A stretch of 64,000 bases of DNA from Paraescarpia echinospica (lineage: Eukaryota; Annelida; Polychaeta; Sabellida; Siboglinidae): NCBI GenBank assembly GCA_020002185.1, contig CM034543.1, forward strand, positions 25,597,462 through 25,661,461, written 5' to 3'. Position 1 is the first letter of the stretch; every line of letters starts with the position of its first letter. The notes beneath the pieces are model-generated. The model did not search any database, was not told where the DNA came from, and saw only the letters and a program-made list of their open reading frames with translations. This document shows positions 1 to 11,134 of this stretch, piece after piece. The position numbers were made by a program, and so were the translations under genes.

Positions 1-235
1 ATTGTATTGCATGTATCGTACTGCTGCAAAGTTTGGGGAAATGCATATAAAACATATATATAAAGGTGTTTATATATTACAAAAAAAGTTGTACGAATAA
101 TATTGATGATGGGGAAAGTGCATAATAAGCAATGAGCTTCTACTTTCTCCCCTTTCCATTTTGACCTGCGTCAACTGTAATATGTATATATGTTGTATTC
201 TCAATTAAAAATAAAGAATTGAATTGAATTGAAAA
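1..235 (+). pseudogene. 3' end of a decayed non-LTR retrotransposon (LINE)
   Basis: Frame 1 from base 1 reads a degenerate reverse-transcriptase C-terminal segment with the recognisable stretch YCCKVWGNAYKTY, then a stop, then YITKKVVRII. This is the usual end of the thumb region in CR1/L2/Jockey-type LINEs. The fragment closes at about 205-232 with AATAAAG followed by repeats of GAATT and a short A run, a typical LINE 3' tail. It is truncated by the window edge and carries stops, so it is a dead copy. The exact clade is uncertain. Confidence 0.6.
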
Positions 236-3200
236 AAATACAGCTGGACTTGGGCCAAAAGTATAGCATTTTCGAACATTGCACATATTCAAAATAAATA
301 CTTATCTAAGTTACTTTCACTAGATCTATTGGTATAACAATTATCAATTGTTAAAAAAACTGTTCCATTGATCTTTAAAAGGTAGCTCACCAACCTATTG
401 GCACAATACCCAGTTAGGTGTGCTGATTAAGAAACATAATCCACATGGTTGCTCCACCTACAAAAACCATCCTGATGAGACACTCGAAATTCCACACATA
501 GCTGCAACAGTTCGTGTGTTGCCTTAAATGTATTGTTTCAAGCAGACAAGCCTGATATTATGTCAGCAACGAGTCAAGACAAGTCTACACTTGCTACACT
601 TGTGGTAACAGCTGCGTGAACACCTCTACGGCATGTCGCAAATGTGGCCTTGCTGTCTACATCGTTCATAATAGTCAGTATATATTTATTCTCGTACCTT
701 TTATTGACAAGCCTCACCTCTGCTAGCATTGACTCACCTGTGTAAAATTGCTACAAATATATTCACATATTCATCTGAACGTTTTCGCGTTTCCTTTTCC
801 TTTTTAAGAATGCATGTACACCATTTGACAGATAAAAAATGCACACTGAACGGACACAATTTACTAAAACAGTACAATAGAACACCTTACTATTATGACA
901 TATCATAATTATTTCAATTTGGTTTAACGTCTTGTTTCCAACGTAAAAACCTACTAAATATAGGCATACAACTGGATGAAATGCCAGCTTTAAACATGTA
1001 TTATTACGTTCTGTAAGGTTCACTTTTGTATATATTTTCAATATTAAAGTATAGTTCGCACACTCATCAACCTTAACATTTAATGATCGATCCATGGGAA
1101 ATTGGTTATCCACAACAAAACTCCACTTTAATACATTTGGAGGGGTTCACTCAATACCTCTGGTATGTAGCCTTAAATCATTAACTTAAAATTAAAAAAA
1201 TACATGTAACATTCAATGTGTGGTTGATTTTTTAAATTCACTTTTTAACTCTATGCATCTGTTAATATGCATTGCTAACTATACATATTTTGCATATGGA
1301 TGCATTTAGGGGGTTAAATACACCAACTACAATTTTATGTGAAAGCAACACAGCCAGACAGATGCATGTACGCCAATTCTATTTACAAGTAAAAGAATCC
1401 AAATAATCAAGGACCAGTATCGAGGCTTGCCTCACCCTAAAGAGGAGAATAAAGAAATATTTACATCTTTCTTTAAATGCTGGCAAACCAGGTTACCAGG
1501 AAAAGGCTCCACAAATTTGTTCTGCTGGGCATTCAGAAAGATGGGAGACACTTTCTCTCGTGATCCATTAGGCGCTCCAGAGGAGATCAGCAGACAAATG
1601 CCCACAGGTCACAAACAGATAAGCACACAAATCATATAGAAACAGACTTCAGCCAACATTATATCTGCCATTTGCCAGTTGAAACAACTGACCAGATAAT
1701 TAATCTGCGTAATTATCCACCTGGGCATACACTGTTATCGCCAGTGATGTCTGGGCTGAGCCTGCGGGTCAGGTCAATGGTGATAACTGCCAGTCTAGAC
1801 AGCGTAATCCGGGTCTGACCTAGAACTAGGAACATCTCGTGTAATCATGAGCAGCCTACACTAGCAGGGATGGGCGGCTGAGGGAAGACTGTGGGAAGAC
1901 AAGGTGACAACACTGCAGATATCCTGATTTGATTAGGGAAGCCCGCAGACTCAATGGAGCTCACACCTATAGCTACGGCACACAGGCATGTTCAACGATT
2001 AGTTGCATGCGATGGCTGACAGGAGGAGCTTCAGTCAGTCGCAGAAAAACTGCACCCTGTGAGTGGGCATGCCACAGTGGCGCCGGAGAGAGAGCGCCTG
2101 GCACGAACCGACACGGCGCAGCACAAACACGGAGAGGCACTGACAGAGATTTCTACTTGCAAGTGGCCAAATCAACAGGCTTAGCCATCGATCTTCACAT
2201 CTGCCACGCAGAAATCGCATTCATTTTGATCTTGTTAGCTTCAACCTTTGCAATGCGTCTGAGGCTAGAGGTATTTCGCCAGCTATAATCTACTCAGGCC
2301 TGACGAATACGTGTGTGTGTGCGACGTGCATGTGTGCATATACATGCATGTGTGCATATGTGGTCGATCACTTTTGAATTTCAGCTATAACACAAGGCCA
2401 CATCCACTACACTTCTCTGTGACTCATAGGTTGATTTTTTAGATACTTTTTCGTCTGCAATCAGATCATTATTCGTTTTTCTATATATACGATCATGTTA
2501 ATGTTTTTAGTCCTGTATGAGAGATAACAATTCAGGTTTTACCACAAAGGCCCACGTTGTTGCATGTCATGTCTCTTACCTTTTTTGAATTTTGGTCAAA
2601 TCGTACAATTTTATTTTTCAAGAAAATCTTTATGGGAGATGCTCCCCCAGAGTCTTTGTAAATTGTTACCAACAACAAAAAGGTTTTGTCTGAGGATCCT
2701 TCCATCGCTAACATGCCCACATAGTGACAGCCAGCCATGAGAAATATACGTTGCTGATCTCCAATAGCCCTCAACTGTGCCCACCTCACAGTGTGCCAAC
2801 GCGCGAGTATTAATCAGTTTAAAGTGACACTCGAGACGCATCTTTTTTCTATTTATTTTAATATTTGATGATCGTAATTAATTATACATATTATTTTAAT
2901 TTATTTATTATTATAATTAATTAATATATTGTTATTATACACCGTATTCGTTCTATTAAACGTACATGCCCTAATTAGCGTACACCCCCTTTTAGCAGCA
3001 TCTGACAGTGTGACACAGTGACAGCAATCTCCATTGCCAACCTCGACTGTCGAATCCACCATTGTAATTTAATTTCTACCAATGTCACACTAGATTCAAA
3101 GATCAGTGATAAAACAAATATAGAAAGGTCCACATAAATAGTTAATACTATACTTTACAGTGTTCTGGTATCCTTTTGCTCCTATGTGGATACATAAATC

Positions 3201-3394
3201 GTTTGTCAGTCATGTCTACTGAGATGGCTGTACTCAGGAACCACAGAAAATGGGTGTACACCCCTGTACACTTATTGAAACATAACATTTTTAAAGACAA
3301 AATACTTTACATTATTTAGTTGTAATGATTGCTTATTTTAGCAAATTAATATTATAAATATGTATGGTTTTATGTTATGAATTTATTTCTAATA
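236..3394. other. AT-rich spacer, no supported gene
   Basis: No conserved coding signal was found. Open frames here are short and of random composition. A locally GC-richer patch lies at about 1980-2200 but has no recognisable product. A small TG/CATG-rich repeat lies at 2305-2360. The stretch 2840-2950 is almost pure A/T. Confidence 0.5.
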
Positions 3395-3474
3395 ACCATT
3401 GTATGGCGCCCCAGAACAATTATTTGGATGGGGCGCTCGCTATATAAGAAATATATTATTATTTTATTTTTCTT
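3395..3474. repeat. Possible SINE/LINE tail next to the LINE
   Basis: The stretch includes a near-palindrome of GGCGCCCC and GGGGCGC around 3404-3436. It continues with GCTATATAAGAAATA and a TTA-rich run. A similar GCGCTATATAAGAAC ending closes the SINE at 49939-50262, so this may be the 3' end of a related element abutting the LINE at 3475. Only the tail resemblance is visible. Confidence 0.35.
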
Positions 3475-4918
3475 CACTTTCCCATAAGGATCATTGGGGC
3501 ACCACTGACGACCTTTTAACCAGCACTCTCCACGTTTCCCTGTTCTTCACAGCTCTCTGGGAGTCGGCGAACTCCAGTCCTGTCCACTCTTTGATGTCAT
3601 CTTCCCACCTCTTTTTCTGTCTACCTCTTCTTCTCCCCCGTCTCACAGTACCTTGCAAGATGGTCTTTGCAAGGCCAGATGATCGTGAGACATGGCCGTA
3701 CCACTTCAGTTTGCACTTCTTGACCATTGTAAGGTCTTCGTAGGGTCCGATGGTTTGTTTGATCTTGTTGTGAATGTCTTCGTTAGTAACATGGTCTTTG
3801 TGTGATATGCGCAAGATCTTCCGAAACCACCTCATTTCCATGGCTTGTATCCTCTTCTGTAGATCTGCTGAGAGGGTCCATGTTTCACAAGCATATAGAA
3901 AGATGGACATGTCAAGGGAGCGCATCAGCCTTATTTTCGAACTGACATTGATGTTACTGTTGTTCCATATGGGTTTCAACCTTGTAAGTGCTGCTGTTGT
4001 CTGTGCAATCCTGGCAAATATCTCAGGTTTGGAAGCCTCGTCTGTGATGATTAATCCCAAGTACTTGAAGCTTGTAACTGTTTCAAGTCTCTGTCCGTTA
4101 ACTTTGACCTCTGTGCTGATGCTTTGTGTGTTGTTATCATCAGTTTGGTCTTTTCGACGCTGATCTCCATGTCGTATGCTGAAAAAGTTTTGTTGACGCA
4201 CTCCACCAAGTTGACTACTCCTTTTTCTTCAAGATGTAGTCGATCTGGTTGTGATGTTTTCCATCTGGGCTGTCCCAGGTCCATCTTCTGAATGCTTTGT
4301 GTGGGCCAAATGTGTTAGCCAATATTAGTTCATTGTATGTTGCAAACTCAAGGAGCCTATGTCCTCTCTCATTTGTTTCAGCATTGCAGAAAGGTCCGCA
4401 AATGTCTTGCCAGTGCATTCCAATCTCCTAGTACAATTAGATTGTCTATCTTTGGTGTTTTCTCAATGATATCTTGCAGTTGGCCATAGAAATCTTCCAC
4501 CTCGCTGTCGTAGTCAGACATTGGGGGCATAAACTTGTATGACTGTGATGTTGAAGGGAGGTGCCCTCAGGCGGATGGTGATGAGCCTGCTGGAGATGGG
4601 GCGATAACCCATGACAGTGTTCACGATGTCTTTGTATACAAGAAACCCAACGCCATGTTCATGTCTGTCCTTACTGCCACTGAAGTAGACCTTGTGTCCT
4701 TCCTCTGTTGGTGTTTTGCCAAAGTTTTTCCAATGCATCTCAAAGAGTCCAAGCAGTTTCCATCGGTATCTCTCCATCTCACGTGTGCATTCTTTCAGTT
4801 TCCCTGCAGCTCTCAGTGTCCTGACGTTCCATGTGCCGATGATGACATTGTCTCTTCCACGGATCTTTTTGGTAGGGGCACCAGTGGCATACTTATCACC
4901 TCTCACCATTATTTTTAT
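3475..4918 (-). pseudogene. LINE relic: endonuclease joined to RT C-terminus, RT core deleted
   Basis: Read from 4909 downward on the - strand, the first piece is an APE-type endonuclease: IGTWNVRTL, the catalytic-type Glu in GLFEMHW, VIQVYAPN, then in a shifted frame VLGDWN, and later TNERGHRLLEFATYNELI and HHNQIDYIL at 4418-4215. The next piece (about 4245-3491) is the reverse-transcriptase thumb and C-terminal part: MEISVEKTKLM, SFKYLGLIITDEASKPEI, FLYACETWTL, RWYGHVSRSSG-like and GRQKKRWEDDIKEWTG. The fingers and palm, including the YADD site, are absent. The junction near 4215-4245 looks like one internal deletion of roughly 1 kb or more. At least two frameshifts separate the readable blocks, so the copy is dead. 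The C-terminal block resembles endonuclease-RT LINEs common in marine invertebrates. It is transcribed opposite to FGF and far from it. Confidence 0.88.
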
Positions 4919-5910
4919 TAAAAATGACTTATTCAGAGTACCATGTCATAAGCACCGGCACTTTATACATACGTCAGGAACAAGAACATTAATTATCTGC
5001 CCCCATCTAGCAATTGTTTGCAGCATCCTACACAAACAACTTTAAATGTATTAAAGTCCTCCTGAACACAAGGAAATGCAGGTGTGCCTTATCAACCATG
5101 GTCAAAAGTTCAAAACTGATTTTGCCTCCCTCCCATCCAGCAAGTGACAATGACACTGTGCTCTGATTAGCCCAGAGTTTGATTTCTGGCCATCAAGTAG
5201 ATACCTTGTGATAAGCACACAAAAAGAACTCTTTGAAGGTTTCATAGTTGCAGCCAGAAAACAATGGCGTGTATCAGGCACTGGAAGAACACATCACATC
5301 AGTAGTTACATCAAGATGCAAGGGTTGACAACTGAGACAGTGGGCGTGAATGGTCCATCAATGCACAGGTCATTGTAATGACATTTGAACCCTCAGGTGT
5401 TGGTGCATGGTACTGCAGTGACAACCATCTATTAGGGCCAACAACCAATGCGTTTGTTCAGGCTCATTTCATTTATATTATGGTGGAGGATCCGACGATT
5501 TTTGAGCACAATCCCAAAAGTAGTGAGTTTTATAGATCGAAATCAGCTCTGTGAATACACGACAGGTTACATATATCTCTTACTTTCACTGGCATAGTAT
5601 GGTTGCAGTTATTCCACTTAATTTAATAAATTTTAGTTATTTTTTTATTTTTATTATTTTATTTTTTGTAGAATTCTTGTTTTCTAAATGTTTTTTAAAT
5701 GTGTTTTAATTATAATGACATTTTGTGTATTTATGTAATATTTATATGTATATATATATATTTAATATAATACATTATTGTGAATTAGATATATACATAT
5801 ATTATCTAACACTATAAAAGTGTGGGTGTGGGATTGTATCCGTTTCATTGAAAATCATGCTTTAAACGTGACATGGTCACCACCCTGAAATAAAGCTTTT
5901 ACTACTACTA
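4919..5910. other. Spacer; AT-rich with a TAC-repeat LINE-like tail at its end
   Basis: No gene is supported. Bases 5620-5815 are very AT-rich. Bases 5885-5910 read AAATAAAGCTTTT followed by repeated TAC, as at the 3' terminus of many CR1-like elements. No coding part of such an element is recognisable upstream. Confidence 0.4.
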
Positions 5911-6063
5911 GATACCTGGTAGAAGTGTTTTAAAAAGATGCAGGCAAAGTGGGATGAACGAAAATGTCCCAGTTTCAAAATGGCCCCAGCAGGTGGACTC
6001 AAACCTAGGTCCTCTTGACTGATGGTCCAGTGCTATCCCTGCTGAGATGCCATACCCCAGCCG
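5911..6063 (-). mobile_element. tRNA-derived SINE, family 2, copy 1
   Basis: On the - strand the right end has a degenerate RNA polymerase III promoter. An A-box-like TGGCATCTCAGCAGGGATAG (complement of about 6033-6053) precedes a B box GGTTTGAGTCC (complement of about 5995-6006). The body shares a diagnostic block, GGGATGAACGAAA and TTTCAAAATGGC, with 41418-41582, where the corresponding tRNA-like head also sits on the - strand. Two copies with the same architecture make a SINE more likely than a chance tRNA-like sequence. It cannot be an intact tRNA gene because no cloverleaf forms. Confidence 0.55.
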
Positions 6064-6907
6064 TCACATAAAGGTGGCTTCTTCGTGGTAACATGTGAGA
6101 CCCTTAATCGATGGGAGCAGGGTTCAACACTCATCCTGTCATCTGAAACCTGGGTAATTGTCTTTAGTCTGCATAGGCCTAGTTCATTCTGCAGTAGAAA
6201 TTAGATCTGAGACAGTGATGGAATTATGTAAGAGAAAAGTAATTGTGGAAGTGTCCCAGGGGTGTTGTGCAGGGCTGCCAGAGGGCTACAGTAATGTACC
6301 CTACCACTTACTGATTGTACCACATATATCCAAATTATTCCATACAAATGTTGCCTATAAAGATAGATCTCCAAGCTGTCACTACCAAAAAGTGTAAGAC
6401 ACACTCACACACACGTAAACGCATGAATGCACACTAGTACATATCACTCACCACATGTGTGCAAACACAGACAGAAAAATGCATGCATGCAACACGCATG
6501 CACCCACACACATATCAGGTATTAACATACTGCACAACGGCATCAGGCGGAATTACAACTGTAGCTGATGTACATAAATTGTAACTTGATGTGAGCATTC
6601 TTTGTATTTCCTCTGCATTTCCTGCATTCCACACGTGGCCGCTAGAGCTCTTAGGATACCATATGCCTAAAAAAAGCACACGGACAATATAAGAGCACCC
6701 TTCATCAGAATTCCAGTTCATAGCCACATTCATTCACCCTTTTTTTCTACATGCTGCAGGTCGCAAACCCAACGACTTGACCCATACACACCTAAATAAA
6801 TATACCAGTTTGCTCAGTAGGATCAGTGTCCCCATAAACACAACAAAGCTAGACAACTGCTCTATTTAAAACTGGGAACACCAATTAATTGTGGGGATAT
6901 ATATATT
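6064..6907. other. Spacer with CA/CATGCA-rich tract
   Basis: No gene is supported. Bases 6398-6512 are rich in CACA and GCATGCA motifs, a degenerate CA microsatellite. Confidence 0.45.
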
Positions 6908-7241
6908 ATGTGGGGTGCAGTGATGTAGTGGTTAGTGTGTCAGACTCCCGATCAAGAGATTCTGTGTTCCACTCCTCTTGCCGTCATTTCAAACCTTGGG
7001 CAAGTTCATTCATTTCATGTTGCTCCAGTTCAATCAGCTGTACAAATGAATACATAGCTCATGTGACTATAGACAGTGGTGGATATTTCTGTACGAATAG
7101 TGTTCGTGCAGTAATTACAGCATACCTGAATGCTTCCCACCGAAGTCAAGACGGTGTTCAATTGAACAGGTCTGCCAGGGAGTGAAGTGTAGAAGCATTT
7201 TGCACAGTCCTAAGGACAGGATATTGTGCTATATCAGAACT
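6908..7241 (+). mobile_element. tRNA-derived SINE, family 1, diverged copy
   Basis: The sequence aligns along its length with 49939-50262. Shared blocks are the tRNA-like A-box region (TAGTGGTTAGTGTG near 6926), GACTATAGACAGTGGTGGAT at about 7068-7088, GAATGCTTCCCA, GAACAGGTCTG, AGGGAGTGAAGTGTA and the end GTGCTATATCAGAAC. The B box is decayed here (TGTTCCACTCC). The tail resembles the L2/CR1-type GCGCTATATAA ending, which suggests mobilisation by such a LINE (inference). This is an old, inactive copy. Confidence 0.75.
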
Positions 7242-8077
7242 GTATTCTAAAGCACCCCGGACAGATCAAAGAACTGAAACAGCATTACAAAATCTATATA
7301 TATATAAATTAACTGATATGATAACGTTGGCGGAGTCTGACAGTACCTCCTCCCAAGTGTCGCGCCCCACTAGCCTCTTTCTACATTTAGCCTCTAATCA
7401 ACACAAAGGAAGTTTATTAGTTATTAACTTTAGTGTACTAAATAAGTATGCTTTTTCACCTGTCGCAAAAAAGGTGGAAACAATGGGTGAATCGATTGGT
7501 GAACAAATCTCTGTGGCTTTACACACACGTTACTGTCGCCGTAACTGGTGAGAAATAAAATTGCCAGCAGGAACAAGTTTAAGATAGAATTGGTTTGCTC
7601 AGGTGTAGGCTAGTTATTATTAGTACTGGTTGTTTCACATAGGGAATGTTTCCTACTGATGCTGTATACAATTATCATTACCCAGTCATCCTCACACTGG
7701 TTCATTGTGTCTCCGTGCAAATACCTTGACCTTACATTTGGTAGTCAATGTCCAGCAAGTTTGTATAATGATGCAAGGCAAACAACTGCAAAGTGTTCAC
7801 ACCCTTACGAATGTATGGGTAAACAAATCCCACTTATGCTGTTGAAAGCTCAAATGCGTTTAGGCAAACAGATGATTCTAACTGAATAACTGCAACCACA
7901 CAATATCTGAGTGCATTGCTGCCTAAGCAGTTCCTTCGTATGGCAAGAGTGGGTTTGTTCGCAACAATGACCAACAGGAAAATACACTTTCAATTTAAAT
8001 ACAATATTTATGAATAAATCAGCATTAAAATAGTTTTATTTTGGCACCCGTCAGCTTCGCCATTAGTTATATATTTG
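7242..8077. other. Spacer, no supported feature
   Basis: Short random open frames only. No motif, RNA gene or repeat was recognised. Confidence 0.4.
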
Positions 8078-8480
8078 AAACACTGAATCAATGCAATCTT
8101 AATATATTTTATTAATGAATGTATATCTTAATGCTGTAACCTAGTGGAATTAAATGTAATGTTAAATATATGTTGTGTTTTTTGGTACAGCAGTGTGAAT
8201 TTTTATGCTAGATGTCTTTTAAGAAAACACGAACGAAGTGAAGAATCGGGAAATTACAAACAAATCTTAAAACATTGAATCAATGCAATCTTACTATGTT
8301 TTATTAACCAACATATATCTTAATGTTGTGATGCTACTGGTACCATAGTGAAGTTAATACTGAAATAAAAAATATTATCCTGTAATTTTGTTATAGCAGT
8401 GTGCATTGATATGCATATGTATATTTTTATGATTTAGATAACTTCACGAAAACATAATCCAAGCGAAGATTCTGGAAGTA
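8078..8480 (+). repeat. Tandem duplication, two units of about 190 bp
   Basis: AACACTGAATCAATGCAATC at about 8079 recurs as AACATTGAATCAATGCAATC at about 8270. The resemblance continues for most of the unit: TTTTATTAA, ATATCTTAATG, GTTATAGCAGTGTG against GGTACAGCAGTGTG, and GAAAACA followed by AAGCGAAGATTC against AACGAAGTGAAGAATC. Divergence is high, so the duplication is old. It is non-coding. Confidence 0.7.
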
Positions 8481-9004
8481 ACCCCCCCAATTTCTAAAAT
8501 TCCAACTGTGAAGCCAGATAACACAGACATGAAATGTGGGAAGGGAACTTTGATGTATCTACACAGTCAGATCAGACACCATGCAGCAATAACATGTGTA
8601 GAGTCTATAGACCCTAACACCTTGTACACACATCTACGTCAACGGGCAGCACTTCTCCCATCCAGCAAACTGTGCAGTTATCAAATTATATAATGCACAC
8701 AACTCTTGAGTGCAGCCAGACGCCAACAATCACTGGATTTGTCGGGACATAACAGAAATAACACCGTTGATCTCTGACACTTTGAAAAGTCAGCTTCATT
8801 GTTGGGCAGTGCTTATCATCTAATAACAAAATTCTGATTTCTGATTTCATAGAGTAATTTATCAAAATGTGATTAGCAGCCCAGGGTCCAGCTGTATAAT
8901 AAACAACCTTATCTCTGGAGCTTTGTGTCAGACAAAGCTGAGAACGTAACTGGGCACTGTGAATGACTCTGTGAATGACACTCCTGTGAGATACTGTCAA
9001 TGTT
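8481..9004. other. Spacer, no supported feature
   Basis: Nothing recognised on either strand. The C-rich run at 8483 is not part of a known motif. Confidence 0.4.
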
Positions 9005-9345
9005 TCAAACGTTGGAATGTGTCTTTACAAAACATAGAAAACACACTTTGTATGTTCATTCCAATGTTCTGTGTTCTTCCTCCAAACTACGGCTAATTAG
9101 TGCTACTACATGAGGATAGTGCCAAGGATGGGTGTAATACTTGAGTATTGTATTTGGCAGCGTTGCAATACTCAATGTTGTCTTTATAAAACAAAGAAAA
9201 CACACTATGTATGTTTAGTTTGTTCTTCCTCTAAAATACAAGCAATTAGTACAACTACATGTGGACACCACTACATAGTGCCAAGGTGCAATACTCGGAG
9301 TGTTGTATAATTAGGCAGCCTTGCAATACGCAGTGAGTACTGTGA
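9005..9345 (+). repeat. Tandem duplication, two units of about 165 bp
   Basis: The first unit contains GTCTTTACAAAACATAGAAA, TTCTTCCTCCAAA, TAGTGCCAAGG and GGCAGCGTTGCAATAC. The second contains GTCTTTATAAAACAAAGAAA, TTCTTCCTCTAAA, TAGTGCCAAGG and GGCAGCCTTGCAATAC in the same order. A short AAGAGTATTT repeat follows at 9385-9420. It is non-coding. Confidence 0.7.
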
Positions 9346-9765
9346 ATTTGCAATATTTTTTTCATTTGTAACACATTGTATTTACAGCATAAGAGTATTT
9401 ACAGCATAAGAGTATTTGCAGTATATTTGTGTTTGGTTTCTTTTTGATAGTTTTAAAACTATTTTGAAAAACTACCTACCGATCGATACTGCACGTGTTT
9501 GCAATAGTTTTTAAATAGTTTCGCAAGTATTTGCAATTATTTTACAATTATTATGCCTTTATTATACACTTGTTCATAAAATTACATGCAACTAGTAGTG
9601 TGAATTCAAATTAGTAATCACACTAATAACAGTTAATTTCAGAAGAGAAGCTTTATTTGACATTAAAATGTCCATGGAAAGTAATATACTTCAATGAAGC
9701 TTTATTAGGCCATCGAAATGAAAGTTACATCATCAGCTGACATCATCAGCCTGAAGCTGATATAT
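9346..9765. other. AT-rich spacer
   Basis: No gene is supported. Two copies of GAAGCTTTATT (near 9648 and 9697) and repeated CATCATCAGC (near 9729-9752) are the only structure seen. On the - strand the 9697 copy reads AATAAAGCTTC and could act as a polyadenylation signal for the open frame at 9766-10070. Confidence 0.4.
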
Positions 9766-10070
9766 TCACATGTCACCGATCTTGAATTCGCCCACTATTT
9801 GCCAGCATTTTACTAAACATGACTTGAGGTATGTACAATGTTGCGTCATTCGCTTTATATCAATGCTTCCTGGAAAACAAGTCAAACACTCGAAGCAACT
9901 TGGTCGAAACTGAGTGAAGGTTTCTAAATCACGATATCGGAATGTTTGCTTTGGCAGTGTCTGGCATGGATCCCATTCATATATGAGCTCATCCCGAGCC
10001 GCACGTGTGGAGAGGCCATTGATTGGCAAACACTTGTAGTTTGTAAATGAGATTTCTGTTGTCTCAGTCA
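9766..10070 (-). CDS. Possible coding exon, unknown product
   Basis: A - strand open frame runs from about 10070 down to a TGA at 9766-9768. It contains RAARDELIYEWDPCQTL and a cysteine-containing end (SCFECLTCF, CLVKCWQ). It is followed about 60 bases downstream by AATAAA (complement of the TTTATT at about 9701). An open frame of some 100 codons in AT-rich DNA is mildly suggestive of a terminal exon. I do not recognise the protein, no convincing acceptor was settled, and it could equally be the remnant of a mobile element. Confidence 0.22.
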
Positions 10071-10564
10071 GTGGAAGGAGTGTTCAAGCTCATTGATGAA
10101 ACGTCTGCTTTGCCATTCCTAGCGACATCCAGCAGGTCGAGTTGATTTTTTGTAGATCAAATGCTTTGGATGTCCTCGTAAGCATAGCTGCATAACACAA
10201 CGGTCTTTCTTAAAGCAGTGACAACGTTACCAGAATTACATTACCATTCTCGTTTTGCATGTATAGGTGTATCTACAAATCTCAAGACTAGCATTACATT
10301 AGATGTCCTTTTAAAGGCAGTTTTAAATTTGTAAACTCTCGTCTGAAAGAATATAATTGTAATTATCATTAAATAATAAAATGTAGTAAATAGGCAAACA
10401 TCAAATATTCTGATTGCTTGTAAATATATGGTTTGTTAACATATCGGATGTCAGGGGTTAGCAACTTAGCAGTGCTTGTTTAATAGCCATATATATGTCT
10501 AAAATTGTTTCATTGATTGTTTAATACATTTTATTTAGTAAAGTTAACATCAGCCATGGTATAA

Positions 10565-10880
10565 TCATCTTAAGTTGTCTTCTCCGATCAGAAGGTCACC
10601 CACCATGGATCGACACTTCTCCCAGTTGATCCGTTCTGAGTCTTCTGACGAGGTCTTTAAACTTTGTGTTCCCTCTCCAAGCATGTCTTTCTCGCTCCTA
10701 GCCTTCCTCTGCCCTCTCTTGACATCAACCATTCCCTCCAATATTTGCAGATGAAAACTGCTCAATTCACTCCACTGTACAAATACCTGTGACTGTCTTC
10801 TAGTGACAGATACACTGTGTCTGTTTGAAGAGTCTGCCCAAGTGTCTTCACTACTTTCACAGGTAAACAAACTACCTGAT
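10565..10880 (-). CDS. Candidate terminal coding exon with polyA signal, unknown product
   Basis: A - strand open frame of about 105 codons ends at TGA (10565-10567). Residues are typical of a soluble, regulatory-type protein tail: CESSEDTWADSS, SVSVTRRQSQVFVQW, SLKTSSEDSERINWEKCRS and a final DLLIGEDNLR. AATAAA lies about 30 bases past the stop (complement of TTTATT at about 10533-10538), as expected for a 3' terminal exon. A possible acceptor AG is the complement of about 10880. It lies on the same strand as, and downstream of, the mitochondrial-type first exon at 23277-23492, but nothing shows they belong to one gene. The family was not recognised. Confidence 0.38.
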
Positions 10881-10934
10881 CAAAGTCTTCACACTTCCTA
10901 AATAAGTTCTTAAACATACCAATGAATATTTTAT

Positions 10935-11110
10935 TTATATTATTATTTTTCATTTCAAATAAATAAGTATTGAGGTTTTTTTACGAAAGGTGGCTGTAGT
11001 TTGTTGATTTTAAAGAAATGGGGAGTTTTTTCCAGATTGTACAGAAAAAGGCTTGTTTGCTAATGTTAAGCTTAGTTTTAGGAATAACAAAAATTGTTGA
11101 GAGACATTTA
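10935..11110 (-). pseudogene. CR1/L2-like LINE C-terminal fragment
   Basis: Read on the - strand from about 11095, this gives VIPKTKLNISKQAFF, then IWKKLPISLKS, then KNLNTYLFE. These are the last blocks of the reverse-transcriptase ORF, seen better preserved at 33150-33298 (FVPKTELNIDKRTFSVAA, IWNQLPIALKSSE, FRK). Stops and indels interrupt it. It is a short dead 3' fragment. Confidence 0.7.
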
Positions 11111-11134
11111 TTGTATCCCTGTATTCGTTTCTAA

